Part shown: positions 54,161-62,755 of the stretch, piece by piece | How the letters are laid out: the number at the start of each line of letters is the position of its first letter | Numbering within the stretch: position 1 is the first letter of the stretch | Assembly: GCF_048323675.1 (NCBI RefSeq) | Contig: NZ_JBLWFK010000006.1 | Coordinates: forward strand, 124,001 to 188,000 | Source: Mangrovimicrobium sp048323675 | GTDB taxonomy: Bacteria; Pseudomonadota; Gammaproteobacteria; Pseudomonadales; Halieaceae | Reading direction: 5' to 3' | DNA: 64,000 bases | Program-made: the position numbers and the translations under genes | Notes under the pieces: model-generated | What the model was told of the DNA's origin: nothing | The model's input: only the letters and a program-made list of their open reading frames with translations | The model's database searches: none

Positions 54161-56311
54161 TCAGAATTTGCCGTAATAACCTTCTTTCAGGGCGTCGAAG
54201 AGGTTGGCGGCGGTGTGGGTCTCGCCGTCGTATTCCACTTCCTCGTTGCCCTTCAGTTCAATGGTGGAGCCGTCTTCAAGCTTGAACACGTACTTGGTGT
54301 TCTCCAGATCCTGCTCCTTCACCAGCACGCCCTGGAACGCTTCCGGGTTGAAGCGGAAGGTGGTACAGCCCTTGAGGCCGCGCTCCGCCGCGTACAGGTA
54401 GGTGTCCTGGAAATCCTCGTAGGGAAAATCCGTGGGCACGTTCACGGTTTTCGAGATGGAGGAATCCACCCACTTCTGCGCCGCCGCCTGCACGTCCACG
54501 TGCTGCCGCGGGGTGACGCTGTCGGCGGCGATGAAATAGTCGGGCAGCTTGTTCTGCTCGTCCTCGGTAAAGGGCATGGCGCCCGGGTTGACCAGCTCGC
54601 GGTAGGCCAGCAGTTCGTAGGAGAACACGTCGACCTTTTCCTTGCTCTTCTTGCCCTGGCGGATGACGTTACGGCTGTAGTGGTGGGCGAAGCTGGGCTC
54701 GATGCCGTTGCTGGCGTTGTTCGCCATCGACAGGGAAATGGTCCCGGTGGGCGCGATGGAGGAGTGGTGGGTGAAGCGGCCGCCCTCACGGGTCAGGGCC
54801 TCTACCAGTTCCGGTTCCACCTTGGCCAGCGCCTGCATGTAGCGGCTGTACTTGCCGTGCAGCACCCGGCCGGGGAGCTTGTCGCCCACCTTGATGCCGT
54901 CCGCGGCCATTTCCGGCCGGCGGCGCAGCATGTCGCCGGTGACTTCGAATTCCTGTTCCATGATCGGCGCAGCGCCTTTCTCCCGCGCCAGGTCGAGGCC
55001 GACCTTCCAGCCGGAAACCGCCATCTCGCGGCTGACCTGCTCGGTAAAGTCGAGGGAGTCCTTTTCACCGTATTTCAGGCGCAGCATGGCCATGGTCGAG
55101 CCGAGGCCGAGGAAGCCCATGCCGTGGCGGCGCTTGCGGGTGATCTCGTCGCGCTGCTGCTCCAGCGGCAGGCCGTTGATCTCGACCACGTTGTCGAGCA
55201 TGCGGGTGAACACCGCCACGACCTCGCGGTATTCCTCCCAGTCGAAATACGCCTTCTCGCTGAAGGGTTCGCGGACGAAACGGGTCAGGTTCACCGAGCC
55301 CAGCAGGCAGCTGCCGTAGGGCGGCAGGGGCTGCTCGCCGCAGGGGTTGGTGGCGCGCACGTCTTCGCAGAACCAGTTGTTGTTCTTCTCGTTGACCTCG
55401 TCGATCAGGATGAAGCCCGGCTCGGCGTAATCGTAGGTGGAGGTCATGATGGCGTTCCACAGCTTCAGCGCGCGAATCCGCTCATAGACCTTGCAGGCTA
55501 CCCGGCCCTGGGCGTCGGTAACGTAGCCGCTGCTGACCGGGAACGGCCGCCAGATGATTTCCACCGCGGGGTCGGCCGCCAGGCGCTCGTAGTCCTTTTC
55601 CGGGATCGGGAAGGACAGCGGCCACTCGCTGTCCGCGCGCACCGCGCGGATAAAATCCTCGGTGATCAGCAGCGAGAGGTTGAACTGGCGCAGGCGGCCG
55701 TCCTCGCGCTTGGCTTTCACGAATTCGAACACGTCCGGGTGGTGGACATCGAAGGTGCCCATCTGCGCGCCGCGGCGGCCGCCGGCGGAGGACACGGTGA
55801 AACACATCTTGTCGAAGATATCCATGAAGGACATCGGCCCGGAAGTGTAGGCGCCCGCCCCGGACACGAAGGCGCCTTTCGGCCGCAGGGTGGAAAATTC
55901 GTAACCGATACCGCAGCCGGCCTTCAGCGTCAGCCCTGCCTCCAGGTTGCGCTGCAGAATACCTTCCATGGAATCGGGCACGGTGCCCGACACGGTGCAG
56001 TTGATGGTGGAGGTGGAGGGCTTGTGGTCCTGCGCCCCGGCGTTGGAAACGATACGCCCGGCGGGAATCGCGCCGCGCTGCAGGGCCCAGATGAAGCGCT
56101 GCTCCCATTCCTGGCGCACACTGGCATCCTCGACTTCGGCGAGGGCGCGGGCCACCCGCACCCAGGTGGCGTCGATATCCGCGTCCACCGGGTTGCCTTC
56201 CACATCCTTCAGGCGGTACTTGCTGTCCCAGATGTCCAGAGATGCGCCCTGGAGTTCGATGTTGGTGTGATTGCCGCGGAGACTACCGCGCTGCTTGGCC
56301 GCTGATTCCAA
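54161..56311 (-). CDS. nrdJa: Class II (cobalamin-dependent) ribonucleotide reductase, catalytic subunit
   Basis: The 716-aa protein is the catalytic part of adenosylcobalamin-dependent ribonucleotide reductase. Visible landmarks are TINCTVSGTVPDSMEGI (first redox Cys), GPMSFMDIFDKMCFTVSSAGGRRGAQMGTFDVHHPDVFEFV, and the finger loop NPCGEQPLPPYGSCLLGSVNL with the thiyl-radical Cys and catalytic Glu. I place the start at a TTG (56311) because GGGGGAAA lies 6 bases upstream. Longer frames reach 56530 but pass through unrelated sequence and two NrdR-like boxes. The C-terminal thiol region is on nrdJb. Being oxygen-independent, it can supply deoxynucleotides in low oxygen. Confidence 0.95.
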   Translation of the reverse strand: MESAAKQRGSLRGNHTNIELQGASLDIWDSKYRLKDVEGNPVDADIDATWVRVARALAEVEDASVRQEWEQRFIWALQRGAIPAGRIVSNAGAQDHKPSTSTINCTVSGTVPDSMEGILQRNLEAGLTLKAGCGIGYEFSTLRPKGAFVSGAGAYTSGPMSFMDIFDKMCFTVSSAGGRRGAQMGTFDVHHPDVFEFVKAKREDGRLRQFNLSLLITEDFIRAVRADSEWPLSFPIPEKDYERLAADPAVEIIWRPFPVSSGYVTDAQGRVACKVYERIRALKLWNAIMTSTYDYAEPGFILIDEVNEKNNNWFCEDVRATNPCGEQPLPPYGSCLLGSVNLTRFVREPFSEKAYFDWEEYREVVAVFTRMLDNVVEINGLPLEQQRDEITRKRRHGMGFLGLGSTMAMLRLKYGEKDSLDFTEQVSREMAVSGWKVGLDLAREKGAAPIMEQEFEVTGDMLRRRPEMAADGIKVGDKLPGRVLHGKYSRYMQALAKVEPELVEALTREGGRFTHHSSIAPTGTISLSMANNASNGIEPSFAHHYSRNVIRQGKKSKEKVDVFSYELLAYRELVNPGAMPFTEDEQNKLPDYFIAADSVTPRQHVDVQAAAQKWVDSSISKTVNVPTDFPYEDFQDTYLYAAERGLKGCTTFRFNPEAFQGVLVKEQDLENTKYVFKLEDGSTIELKGNEEVEYDGETHTAANLFDALKEGYYGKF

Positions 56312-56385
56312 AACATTTCCCCCGTGAACGCCGCTTCCGCTGCCTCGCAACCGCCGCGCAGCTTTGTGGTTTGAACGAGTATTAA

Positions 56386-56432
56386 AACCTATATATCGAC
56401 ATTCCGGCAACGAAAAACACAATATGTGGGTG
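56386..56432 (-). promoter_or_regulatory. Tandem NrdR-box-like sites
   Basis: Two 16-bp sites, 56386-56401 and 56417-56432, are offset by exactly 31 bp, the spacing by which NrdR boxes usually occur (three helical turns). On the minus strand, the first contains TATTGTGT, half of the consensus ACACWATATATWGTGT; the second contains CGATATATAG, matching about 10 of 16 positions. They lie about 75-120 bases before the nrdJa start. Confidence 0.6.
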
Positions 56433-56570
56433 CGATTTTTTCTCCGACGAATCGACCAGGGGGAAAGCGCAGGCTCGAAATCGCTCCAGCATGGCGCAGT
56501 GCGCACCATCCGATGGCACCGCGGGCGCACGCAAATGGTGAATTCGGACCGCCGCGAACCTGCCTGTTTT

Positions 56571-56600
56571 TTGATCGAATTTTATAAGTCCATGTTTATA
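56571..56600 (+). promoter_or_regulatory. Possible plus-strand promoter of the leader RNA
   Basis: TTGATC (-35, 56571-56576) and TTTATA (-10, 56595-56600) are 18 bases apart; a TGT precedes the -10. An RNA starting near 56606 would read directly into the terminator at 56701. Confidence 0.4.
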
Positions 56601-56605
56601 AAGAA

Positions 56606-56737
56606 TTATTTAATCGTGGCACGGTAAGTGCTTTGGTACAGGTACAGCGAATGGATGTTCGTTGTTTCTGCAAACTTGGTACTTCAATACGGGCAAAGAC
56701 GCCCTCCTCCCGACCTTGGGAGGAGGGCTTTTTTTTT
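56606..56737 (+). ncRNA. Predicted leader/attenuator or small RNA (about 130 nt)
   Basis: A promoter-like element at 56571-56600 and a strong plus-strand terminator at 56701-56737 bracket about 130 bases that hold no convincing ORF and no recognised riboswitch. A small stem (CGAA/TTCG) occurs near 56650. There is no plus-strand gene upstream for the terminator to serve, so it must end either a small RNA or an attenuated leader of the redox operon starting at 56775. I cannot assign a family. Confidence 0.45.
56701..56737 (+). terminator. Strong intrinsic terminator upstream of the redox operon
   Basis: A perfect 11-bp stem (GCCCTCCTCCC / GGGAGGAGGGC) with a 6-base loop is followed by nine T residues. 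It points along the plus strand and ends 37 bases before the operon's first start codon. Confidence 0.92.
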
Positions 56738-56774
56738 GGTTTTTGAAACCGTATTTCTTTCAGGGGCGGAGTCG

Positions 56775-58769
56775 ATGTCAGCGGTTTCAGCGACTAGCGA
56801 ACAATCTCCAGCACCCACTGGCCAGGCAAGGGCACTGCCGCCAGTGGTAATCGTGGGGGCCGGACCGGTCGGCGTGCGGGCGTTGCGGGAAGTGCGCCGC
56901 TGCCGACCGGAACAACCGGTCATCCTCTATGGCGACGAACGCCATGACCCCTACAACCGGGTGCAGCTCAGCGGCCTGCTCAGCGGCGAGCACAAGCTCC
57001 ACGAACTGGCCCTCGCCACCGACGTCCTCGCCGACGAGGACCAGTACATCGAATTCCGCCGCTGCCGGGTCAGCGCCATCGACCCGGGCAGCCACACCAT
57101 CACCGATGCCCGCGGCCACCGCCAGGCCTACGGCAGCCTGATCCTCGCCACCGGCTCGCGGCCTTTCGTTCCGGCCATCGCCGGCGCCGGGCTGCCCGGC
57201 GTCTATACCTTCCGCGACATGGCCGACGCCGAGCGGCTTGCGGCGCGCCGGGTACAGAGCAAGCACACCGTGGTACTGGGCGCCGGCCTGCTCGGTATCG
57301 AGGCCGCCCACGGCATGCTGCGCCACCACACCCGGGTCACCCTGGTCGACCACAACCCGCACCCGATGTTCCGGCAGCTGGACCCTGCCGCGGGCGGTAT
57401 CCTGGCAGGGCAGATAGAGGAAGCGGGCATCGAACTCCTGCTCGGCACCAGCATCCGGATGCTGATCGGTACCGGCAAGGTGGAGGGCGTGGTACTGCGC
57501 GACGGCACCGAACTGGCCTGCGACACCGTCATCGTCGCCACCGGCATCCGCCCCAATACGGACCTCGCAGTACAGGCGGGCCTGGCCTACGGCCGCGGCA
57601 TCACCGTCAACCCGGCCATGCAGACCTCCGCCCCCGACATCTACGCCGTGGGCGAGTGCTGCGAGGTAGCCGGCGAGGTCTTCGGCCTGGTCGCCCCCGG
57701 GCTGGAACAGGCGGGCATCGCGGCGCGCAATATCGCCCGCAACCCGCCCCCGGCCAGCTACCACCAGCGACAGCAGGCGACCAGCCTCAAGGTCGCCGGC
57801 CTGCCGGTGTTCAGCATGGGCGTGGCGGACCCGCCCCTGAGCATGCACACCGTAACCTGGCGCGAGGGCGGCAGCTATCGCCGCCTCTCGCTGGTGGCGG
57901 GACACATCGTCAGTATCAACGCCGTGGGCGACTGGCCGCAGCTGTCCGCCCTGCGGGAAATGGCGCGCAAGCGCCAGTGGGTCTCGCCCTGGCAGCTCTG
58001 GCGCTTCCGCAAGACCGGTGAACTGCTGGCCGAGGAGGCCGCCGGCGACATCGCCAGCTGGCCCGCCTCCGCCATCGTTTGCAACTGCAACGCGGTTTGC
58101 GCCGGAGACCTGCGCGCGGCCATAAGCGCCGGCGCCGCCACACCTGCCGTACTGACCGCCCGCACCCTGGCCGGTAGCGGCTGCGGTTCCTGCAAGCCGC
58201 TCCTGCAGGAGATGCTCGGCAGCACCGCCCCGGTGGAGCCGGGCAAGGGCTGGCGCACCCTCGCCGGCCTGGCCACACCCGCCCTGCTGGTCGCCCTGGT
58301 GGCGCTGGTCCTGTCCCTGCCCTACCCGCAGACCGTGCAGCTGGACTGGGACTGGGGCGACCTGTGGCGCAACGACCTGTTCAAGCAGGTCAGCGGTTTC
58401 ACCATTCTCGGCCTCAGCGCCGTCAGCGTGCTGTTTTCCCTGCGCAAGCGCATGCGCTGGCTGCGCCGACTCGGGGACTTTGCCTGGTGGCGTATCGCCC
58501 ATGTACTGCTGACCGCGCTGGCGCTGTTGGCGCTGGCGGTGCACACCGGTTTCCGCATGGGCAGCCAGCTGAATTTCGCCCTCAGCCTGACCTTTGTCGC
58601 GCTGCTGGTGGCCGGCGGCGTACTCGCCGCCGGCATCGCCTTCGAACACCGGCTGGCCCCGGCACAGGCGCGCCGCCTGCGCAGCGTCGGCCTGTGGAGC
58701 CACGTGCTGCTGTCGTGGCCGCTGCCGGCGCTGCTGGCAGCGCACATTCTCAAGACCTACTACTTCTAG
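56775..58769 (+). CDS. NirB-like flavoprotein with Fe-S domain fused to membrane cytochrome b-like domain
   Basis: From ATG 56775 (GGAG site) the 664-aa protein has three parts. Residues 25-405 are a pyridine-nucleotide-disulfide-type reductase like the N-terminal part of NirB: FAD motif VVIVGAGPVG, NAD motif VVLGAGLLGIEAAHG and second FAD motif IYAVGEC. Near 430-485 is a BFD-type [2Fe-2S] domain with CNC and CGSC (VCNCNAVCAG...GSGCGSCKPLL). From about 495 there are five hydrophobic helices. Two of these have His pairs with H-x13-H spacing (AHVLLTALALLALAVH and SHVLLSWPLPALLAAH), the layout of di-haem b membrane oxidoreductases. It lacks the sirohaem-sulfite-reductase part of NirB, so it is not a nitrite reductase. 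It heads an operon of c-type cytochromes, suggesting electron transfer from cytoplasmic NAD(P)H across the membrane. Confidence 0.88.
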   Translation: MSAVSATSEQSPAPTGQARALPPVVIVGAGPVGVRALREVRRCRPEQPVILYGDERHDPYNRVQLSGLLSGEHKLHELALATDVLADEDQYIEFRRCRVSAIDPGSHTITDARGHRQAYGSLILATGSRPFVPAIAGAGLPGVYTFRDMADAERLAARRVQSKHTVVLGAGLLGIEAAHGMLRHHTRVTLVDHNPHPMFRQLDPAAGGILAGQIEEAGIELLLGTSIRMLIGTGKVEGVVLRDGTELACDTVIVATGIRPNTDLAVQAGLAYGRGITVNPAMQTSAPDIYAVGECCEVAGEVFGLVAPGLEQAGIAARNIARNPPPASYHQRQQATSLKVAGLPVFSMGVADPPLSMHTVTWREGGSYRRLSLVAGHIVSINAVGDWPQLSALREMARKRQWVSPWQLWRFRKTGELLAEEAAGDIASWPASAIVCNCNAVCAGDLRAAISAGAATPAVLTARTLAGSGCGSCKPLLQEMLGSTAPVEPGKGWRTLAGLATPALLVALVALVLSLPYPQTVQLDWDWGDLWRNDLFKQVSGFTILGLSAVSVLFSLRKRMRWLRRLGDFAWWRIAHVLLTALALLALAVHTGFRMGSQLNFALSLTFVALLVAGGVLAAGIAFEHRLAPAQARRLRSVGLWSHVLLSWPLPALLAAHILKTYYF

Positions 58770-58787
58770 CCCCGGATATGTGGATGT

Positions 58788-60209
58788 ATGACGAACAGGA
58801 ACGCAAGCCTCTGGACCCTCTGGCTGGTATTGACGGTCGCGCTGGGTGGCTGGCTGCTGTACACCCTGTTCAAGGGCGAGGAGGCCGCTAAAACCGTGTT
58901 CCTCCCCGGCACCACCAGCCCCGGCCACCACCAGATCGAAGAGGTCTGCAGCGCCTGCCACGGCGCCTCCTTCTCCGACCTGGATACCATGCAGGAGAAA
59001 TGCGAGGGCTGTCATGCCGACGCCCTGAAAGCCGCCAAGGACGACCACCCGAAATCCAAGTTCACCGACCCGCGCAACGCCGACCGCATCGCCGTGCTGG
59101 ACGCGCGCTACTGCGTCACCTGCCACGTCGAACACCGGCCGGAGATCACCTTCGAGATGGGCGTCACCATCCCGCCGGATACCTGCTACCTCTGCCATGA
59201 GGACATCGCCGAGGACCGGCCCAGCCACGCGGGCATGGGCTTCGACACCTGCACCAGCGCCGGCTGCCACAATTTCCACGACAATACCGCGCTGTACGAG
59301 GACTTCCTGCTGCGCCACGCCCACGCGGCGCCCACGGATTTCGAGGGGCGACTGCTGCAGGCGAACCTTGCCGAAATCGCCGAGCAGCTGCCCGACTACC
59401 CGCTGGACAAATGGCCGATAGCGGCGGCAACCCTCGAACAGCAGCAACTGCCCGAAGGGGTCAACGCGGATGCGCACATCGCCGAAGACTGGCTGGCCAG
59501 CGGCCACGCGCGCTCGGGGGTCGGCTGCAACGCCTGCCACATTCCCGCCGCCAGCGAGGACAATCCCGATCCGGCCTGGACCGACCACCCCGACCAGACG
59601 GCCTGTGCCGCCTGCCACCAGGGCGAGGTCCAGGGTTTTGTCGCCGGCCGCCACGGCATGCGCCTGGACGCCGCCAACCTGGGCAAACAGCTCTCACCGC
59701 TGACCACCGACATGGCGCGCCTGCCGATGCAGGCCGACGCCGCCGGCCGCGAACTGACCTGCCAGTCCTGCCACGGCGCCCACCGCTACGACACCCGCGA
59801 GGCCCAGGTGGAGAGCTGCCTGGGCTGCCACGCGGACGAGCACTCGCTGGCCTACCGGGATTCGAAACACTACCAGCTGTGGCAGGCGGAGCTGTCCGGC
59901 GCGGCGGAGGCGGGCAGCGGTGTCACCTGCACCAGCTGCCACATGCCGCGCAGCGAGAAGGACTACTACTGGGGCACCTTCATCCACCACGAGGTCCAGC
60001 ACAACCAGTCCGCCAACCTGAAACCCAACGAGAAGATGATCCGCCCCGTGTGCCAGAGCTGCCACGGCCTCGGCTTCACCATCGACGCGCTGGCCGATCG
60101 CACCCTGATCGACAGCAACTTTTCCCAGCCCCCGTCCGTGCATATCCAGAGCATCGACCTCGCCGAAAAGCGGGCCGCTGCCGCGGAGGCAAGGGCGAAC
60201 ACACCCTGA
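58788..60209 (+). CDS. Membrane-anchored undecahaem cytochrome c
   Basis: The 473-aa protein begins with one membrane helix (SLWTLWLVLTVALGGWLLYTLF) and continues into the periplasm. It contains eleven haem-binding motifs: ten CxxCH (CSACH, CEGCH, CVTCH, CYLCH, CNACH, CAACH, CQSCH, CLGCH, CTSCH, CQSCH) and one CxxxCH variant (CTSAGCH). No CxxCK-type active-site motif is present, so it is not an NrfA-type enzyme, and I see no catalytic signature. Hemes 6-11 lie in a block with spacing like that of hydroxylamine-oxidoreductase/OTR-type multihaem proteins. It follows the flavoprotein gene by 18 bases. An electron conduit between the membrane haems and a periplasmic partner is the best inference. 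Confidence 0.9.
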   Translation: MTNRNASLWTLWLVLTVALGGWLLYTLFKGEEAAKTVFLPGTTSPGHHQIEEVCSACHGASFSDLDTMQEKCEGCHADALKAAKDDHPKSKFTDPRNADRIAVLDARYCVTCHVEHRPEITFEMGVTIPPDTCYLCHEDIAEDRPSHAGMGFDTCTSAGCHNFHDNTALYEDFLLRHAHAAPTDFEGRLLQANLAEIAEQLPDYPLDKWPIAAATLEQQQLPEGVNADAHIAEDWLASGHARSGVGCNACHIPAASEDNPDPAWTDHPDQTACAACHQGEVQGFVAGRHGMRLDAANLGKQLSPLTTDMARLPMQADAAGRELTCQSCHGAHRYDTREAQVESCLGCHADEHSLAYRDSKHYQLWQAELSGAAEAGSGVTCTSCHMPRSEKDYYWGTFIHHEVQHNQSANLKPNEKMIRPVCQSCHGLGFTIDALADRTLIDSNFSQPPSVHIQSIDLAEKRAAAAEARANTP

Positions 60210-60227
60210 CCCCAGAGGACTTCCGTT

Positions 60228-60806
60228 ATGATCCCATTGCGCAAAACCCTGCTCGCCACCGGTCTCGCTTCACTCATGGCCCTGCCCATGACCAGCCAGG
60301 CCGACGAAGCCAGCACCCCCATGTTCACCCCCAAGCAGATGACCGACTGGCTGCACCTGGTCATGTCGTCTGACCGCACCGTGTACACCCGCATGATCGT
60401 CAACCGCCTGCAGAACAAGGAAAAGGTGATCAAGGCAAGCGAGCACTTCGAGGACGAAAAGGCCCTGGTGCTGCCGGCACAGATGTTCCGCTTCGGCGCC
60501 GAGATGGTCGGCGAGGCCACCGACGACTTCTCCTACTCGCTGCTCAGCGAGTGGCCGATCAACAAGCAGAACGCGCCGCGCACCGAGGTGGAGAAAACCG
60601 GCCTGGCCTACGTCGCCGCCAACAAGGGCGAGAACTACTACGCCACCGAGGAACTGGGCGGCAAGAAGTACTTCACCGCGGTCTACGCCGACACCGCCGT
60701 CGCACCGGCCTGCGTGACCTGCCACAACGACCACAAGGACACGCCGCGCAGCGACTTCAAGATTGGCGACGTGATGGGCGGAGTAGTTATCCGTGTACCG
60801 CTATAG
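60228..60806 (+). CDS. DUF3365 (Tll0287-like) c-haem protein
   Basis: The 192-aa precursor has a signal peptide (ALPMTSQADEA) and a Tll0287-like (DUF3365) domain with one haem site CVTCHNDHKDTP near residue 162. The typical end reads DFKIGDVMGGVVIRVPL. The domain is a haem-containing PAS/GAF-like sensor or electron carrier fold. It lies 18 bases after the multihaem cytochrome gene, and its 3' end overlaps the next gene by 14 bases, so all are co-translated. A redox or gas-sensing role in the periplasm is possible. Confidence 0.85.
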   Translation: MIPLRKTLLATGLASLMALPMTSQADEASTPMFTPKQMTDWLHLVMSSDRTVYTRMIVNRLQNKEKVIKASEHFEDEKALVLPAQMFRFGAEMVGEATDDFSYSLLSEWPINKQNAPRTEVEKTGLAYVAANKGENYYATEELGGKKYFTAVYADTAVAPACVTCHNDHKDTPRSDFKIGDVMGGVVIRVPL

Positions 60807-61152
60807 CCTGGTAGCGGGACTGGCACTGCTGGCAGGCGCCGCCCAGGGCGAGGACTACCCGGAATTCCCCGGGGAGCGCTTCGCCCTGGGCCGCTCCGTG
60901 TGGGTCGAGAACTGTGCCACCTGCCACGCCTATGGCATAGCCGGCGCCCCGCTGGCCACCGATGCCAGCAAGTGGGAACCACGGGTCGCCAAGGGCCGGG
61001 ACGTGCTCTACGAGCACGCCCTGGAGGGCTTTTACGGCCCCGGCAGCACCATGATGCCGGCGCGCGGCGGCAACGACAGCCTTAGCGACGAACAGGTGAC
61101 AGCGGCCGTGGATTACATGGTCAAGCTCGCCACCGGCACCGAATTTGACTGA
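60793..61152 (+). CDS. Small periplasmic cytochrome c (c5-like)
   Basis: The 119-aa protein starts at a GTG (60793) inside the end of the preceding gene. It has a short signal peptide (YSLVAGLALLAGAAQG), one haem motif CATCHAYG and a Met axial ligand in STMMPARGGN, followed by the last helix DEQVTAAVDYMVKLA. This is the class I, c5-type pattern. It could accept electrons from the DUF3365 or multihaem protein or pass them to an oxidase. The 14-base overlap means translation is coupled. Confidence 0.88.
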   Translation: MYRYSLVAGLALLAGAAQGEDYPEFPGERFALGRSVWVENCATCHAYGIAGAPLATDASKWEPRVAKGRDVLYEHALEGFYGPGSTMMPARGGNDSLSDEQVTAAVDYMVKLATGTEFD

Positions 61153-61179
61153 ATTGCATCTGGATAACGAGGACACACT

Positions 61180-61584
61180 ATGAATCCCGAACAAATCGTA
61201 TTGGTAAAACAGAGCTGGGCGCAGGTCGTGCCGATTTCCGAGCAGGCCGCCGAGCTGTTCTACGGCAAGCTGTTCGAACTCAACCCGGACTACCGGGAGC
61301 TGTTCAAGGGCGATATGAAAAGCCAGGGCAAGAAACTGATGACCATGATCAACACCGCTGTCGGCTCCCTGGATGACCTGTCAGCGGTGGTGCCCGCGGT
61401 GCAGGACCTGGGCAAGCGGCACGTCGGCTACGGGGTCACAGACGAGGACTACAACACCGTCGCGGCGGCCCTGCTGTGGACCCTCGGCCAGGGCCTGGGC
61501 GATGGATTCACCCCCGAGGTAGAAGAGGCCTGGACCATCACCTATACCACCCTGGCCAATGTGATGATCGAGGCGAGCAAGTAA
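61180..61584 (+). CDS. Single-domain bacterial haemoglobin
   Basis: The 134-aa protein is a globin of the flavohaemoglobin/Vitreoscilla haemoglobin type without a reductase domain: MNPEQIVLVKQSWAQV at the start, Phe42 in the CD region (YRELFKGDM), Gln49 at the probable distal position, and proximal His81 in LGKRHVGYGV. It is cytoplasmic, with no signal peptide. It lies 27 bases after the cytochrome gene in the same direction, so it closes the redox operon. Such globins bind O2 and NO; without a fused reductase it would need a partner, and the operon flavoprotein is a candidate (inference). Confidence 0.93.
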   Translation: MNPEQIVLVKQSWAQVVPISEQAAELFYGKLFELNPDYRELFKGDMKSQGKKLMTMINTAVGSLDDLSAVVPAVQDLGKRHVGYGVTDEDYNTVAAALLWTLGQGLGDGFTPEVEEAWTITYTTLANVMIEASK

Positions 61585-61589
61585 AAAGT

Positions 61590-61636
61590 GGGGGTCAGAG
61601 CCCTTTTCTTCACAGAAGAAAAGGGCTCTGACCCCC
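61590..61636. repeat. 22-bp perfect palindrome, REP-like, between convergent genes
   Basis: Arms 61590-61611 and 61615-61636 are perfect complements around a 3-base loop (ACA). The outer part reads GGGGGTCAGAGCCC, a motif type seen in dispersed GGGGTCAGA-rich palindromes of gammaproteobacteria. It sits between the globin gene (stop 61584) and the convergent dehydrogenase gene (stop 61650). It could also terminate both, though no T-run follows. Confidence 0.6.
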
Positions 61637-61649
61637 CATCCTCTTTTCC

Positions 61650-62720
<1,071 letters not shown>

Positions 62721-62755
62721 TGCCAATCCTCGTTGATGTCGGTGTCAATTCAGGT

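Noticed and set aside
56312..56530. Cobalamin riboswitch upstream of the B12-dependent reductase gene
   Set aside because: I could not find the conserved B12-box or core pairing. The region fits a NrdR-controlled promoter better.
56775..58769. Assimilatory nitrite reductase NirB
   Set aside because: The sirohaem and 4Fe-4S domain is missing and is replaced by membrane helices, so nitrite reduction is not supported.
56787..59654. 955-codon open frame on the minus strand opposite the redox operon
   Set aside because: It runs antisense to two genes with clear motifs. Its product is low-complexity, rich in Gly, Ala and Gln, and has no domain. Such frames are expected in GC-rich DNA.
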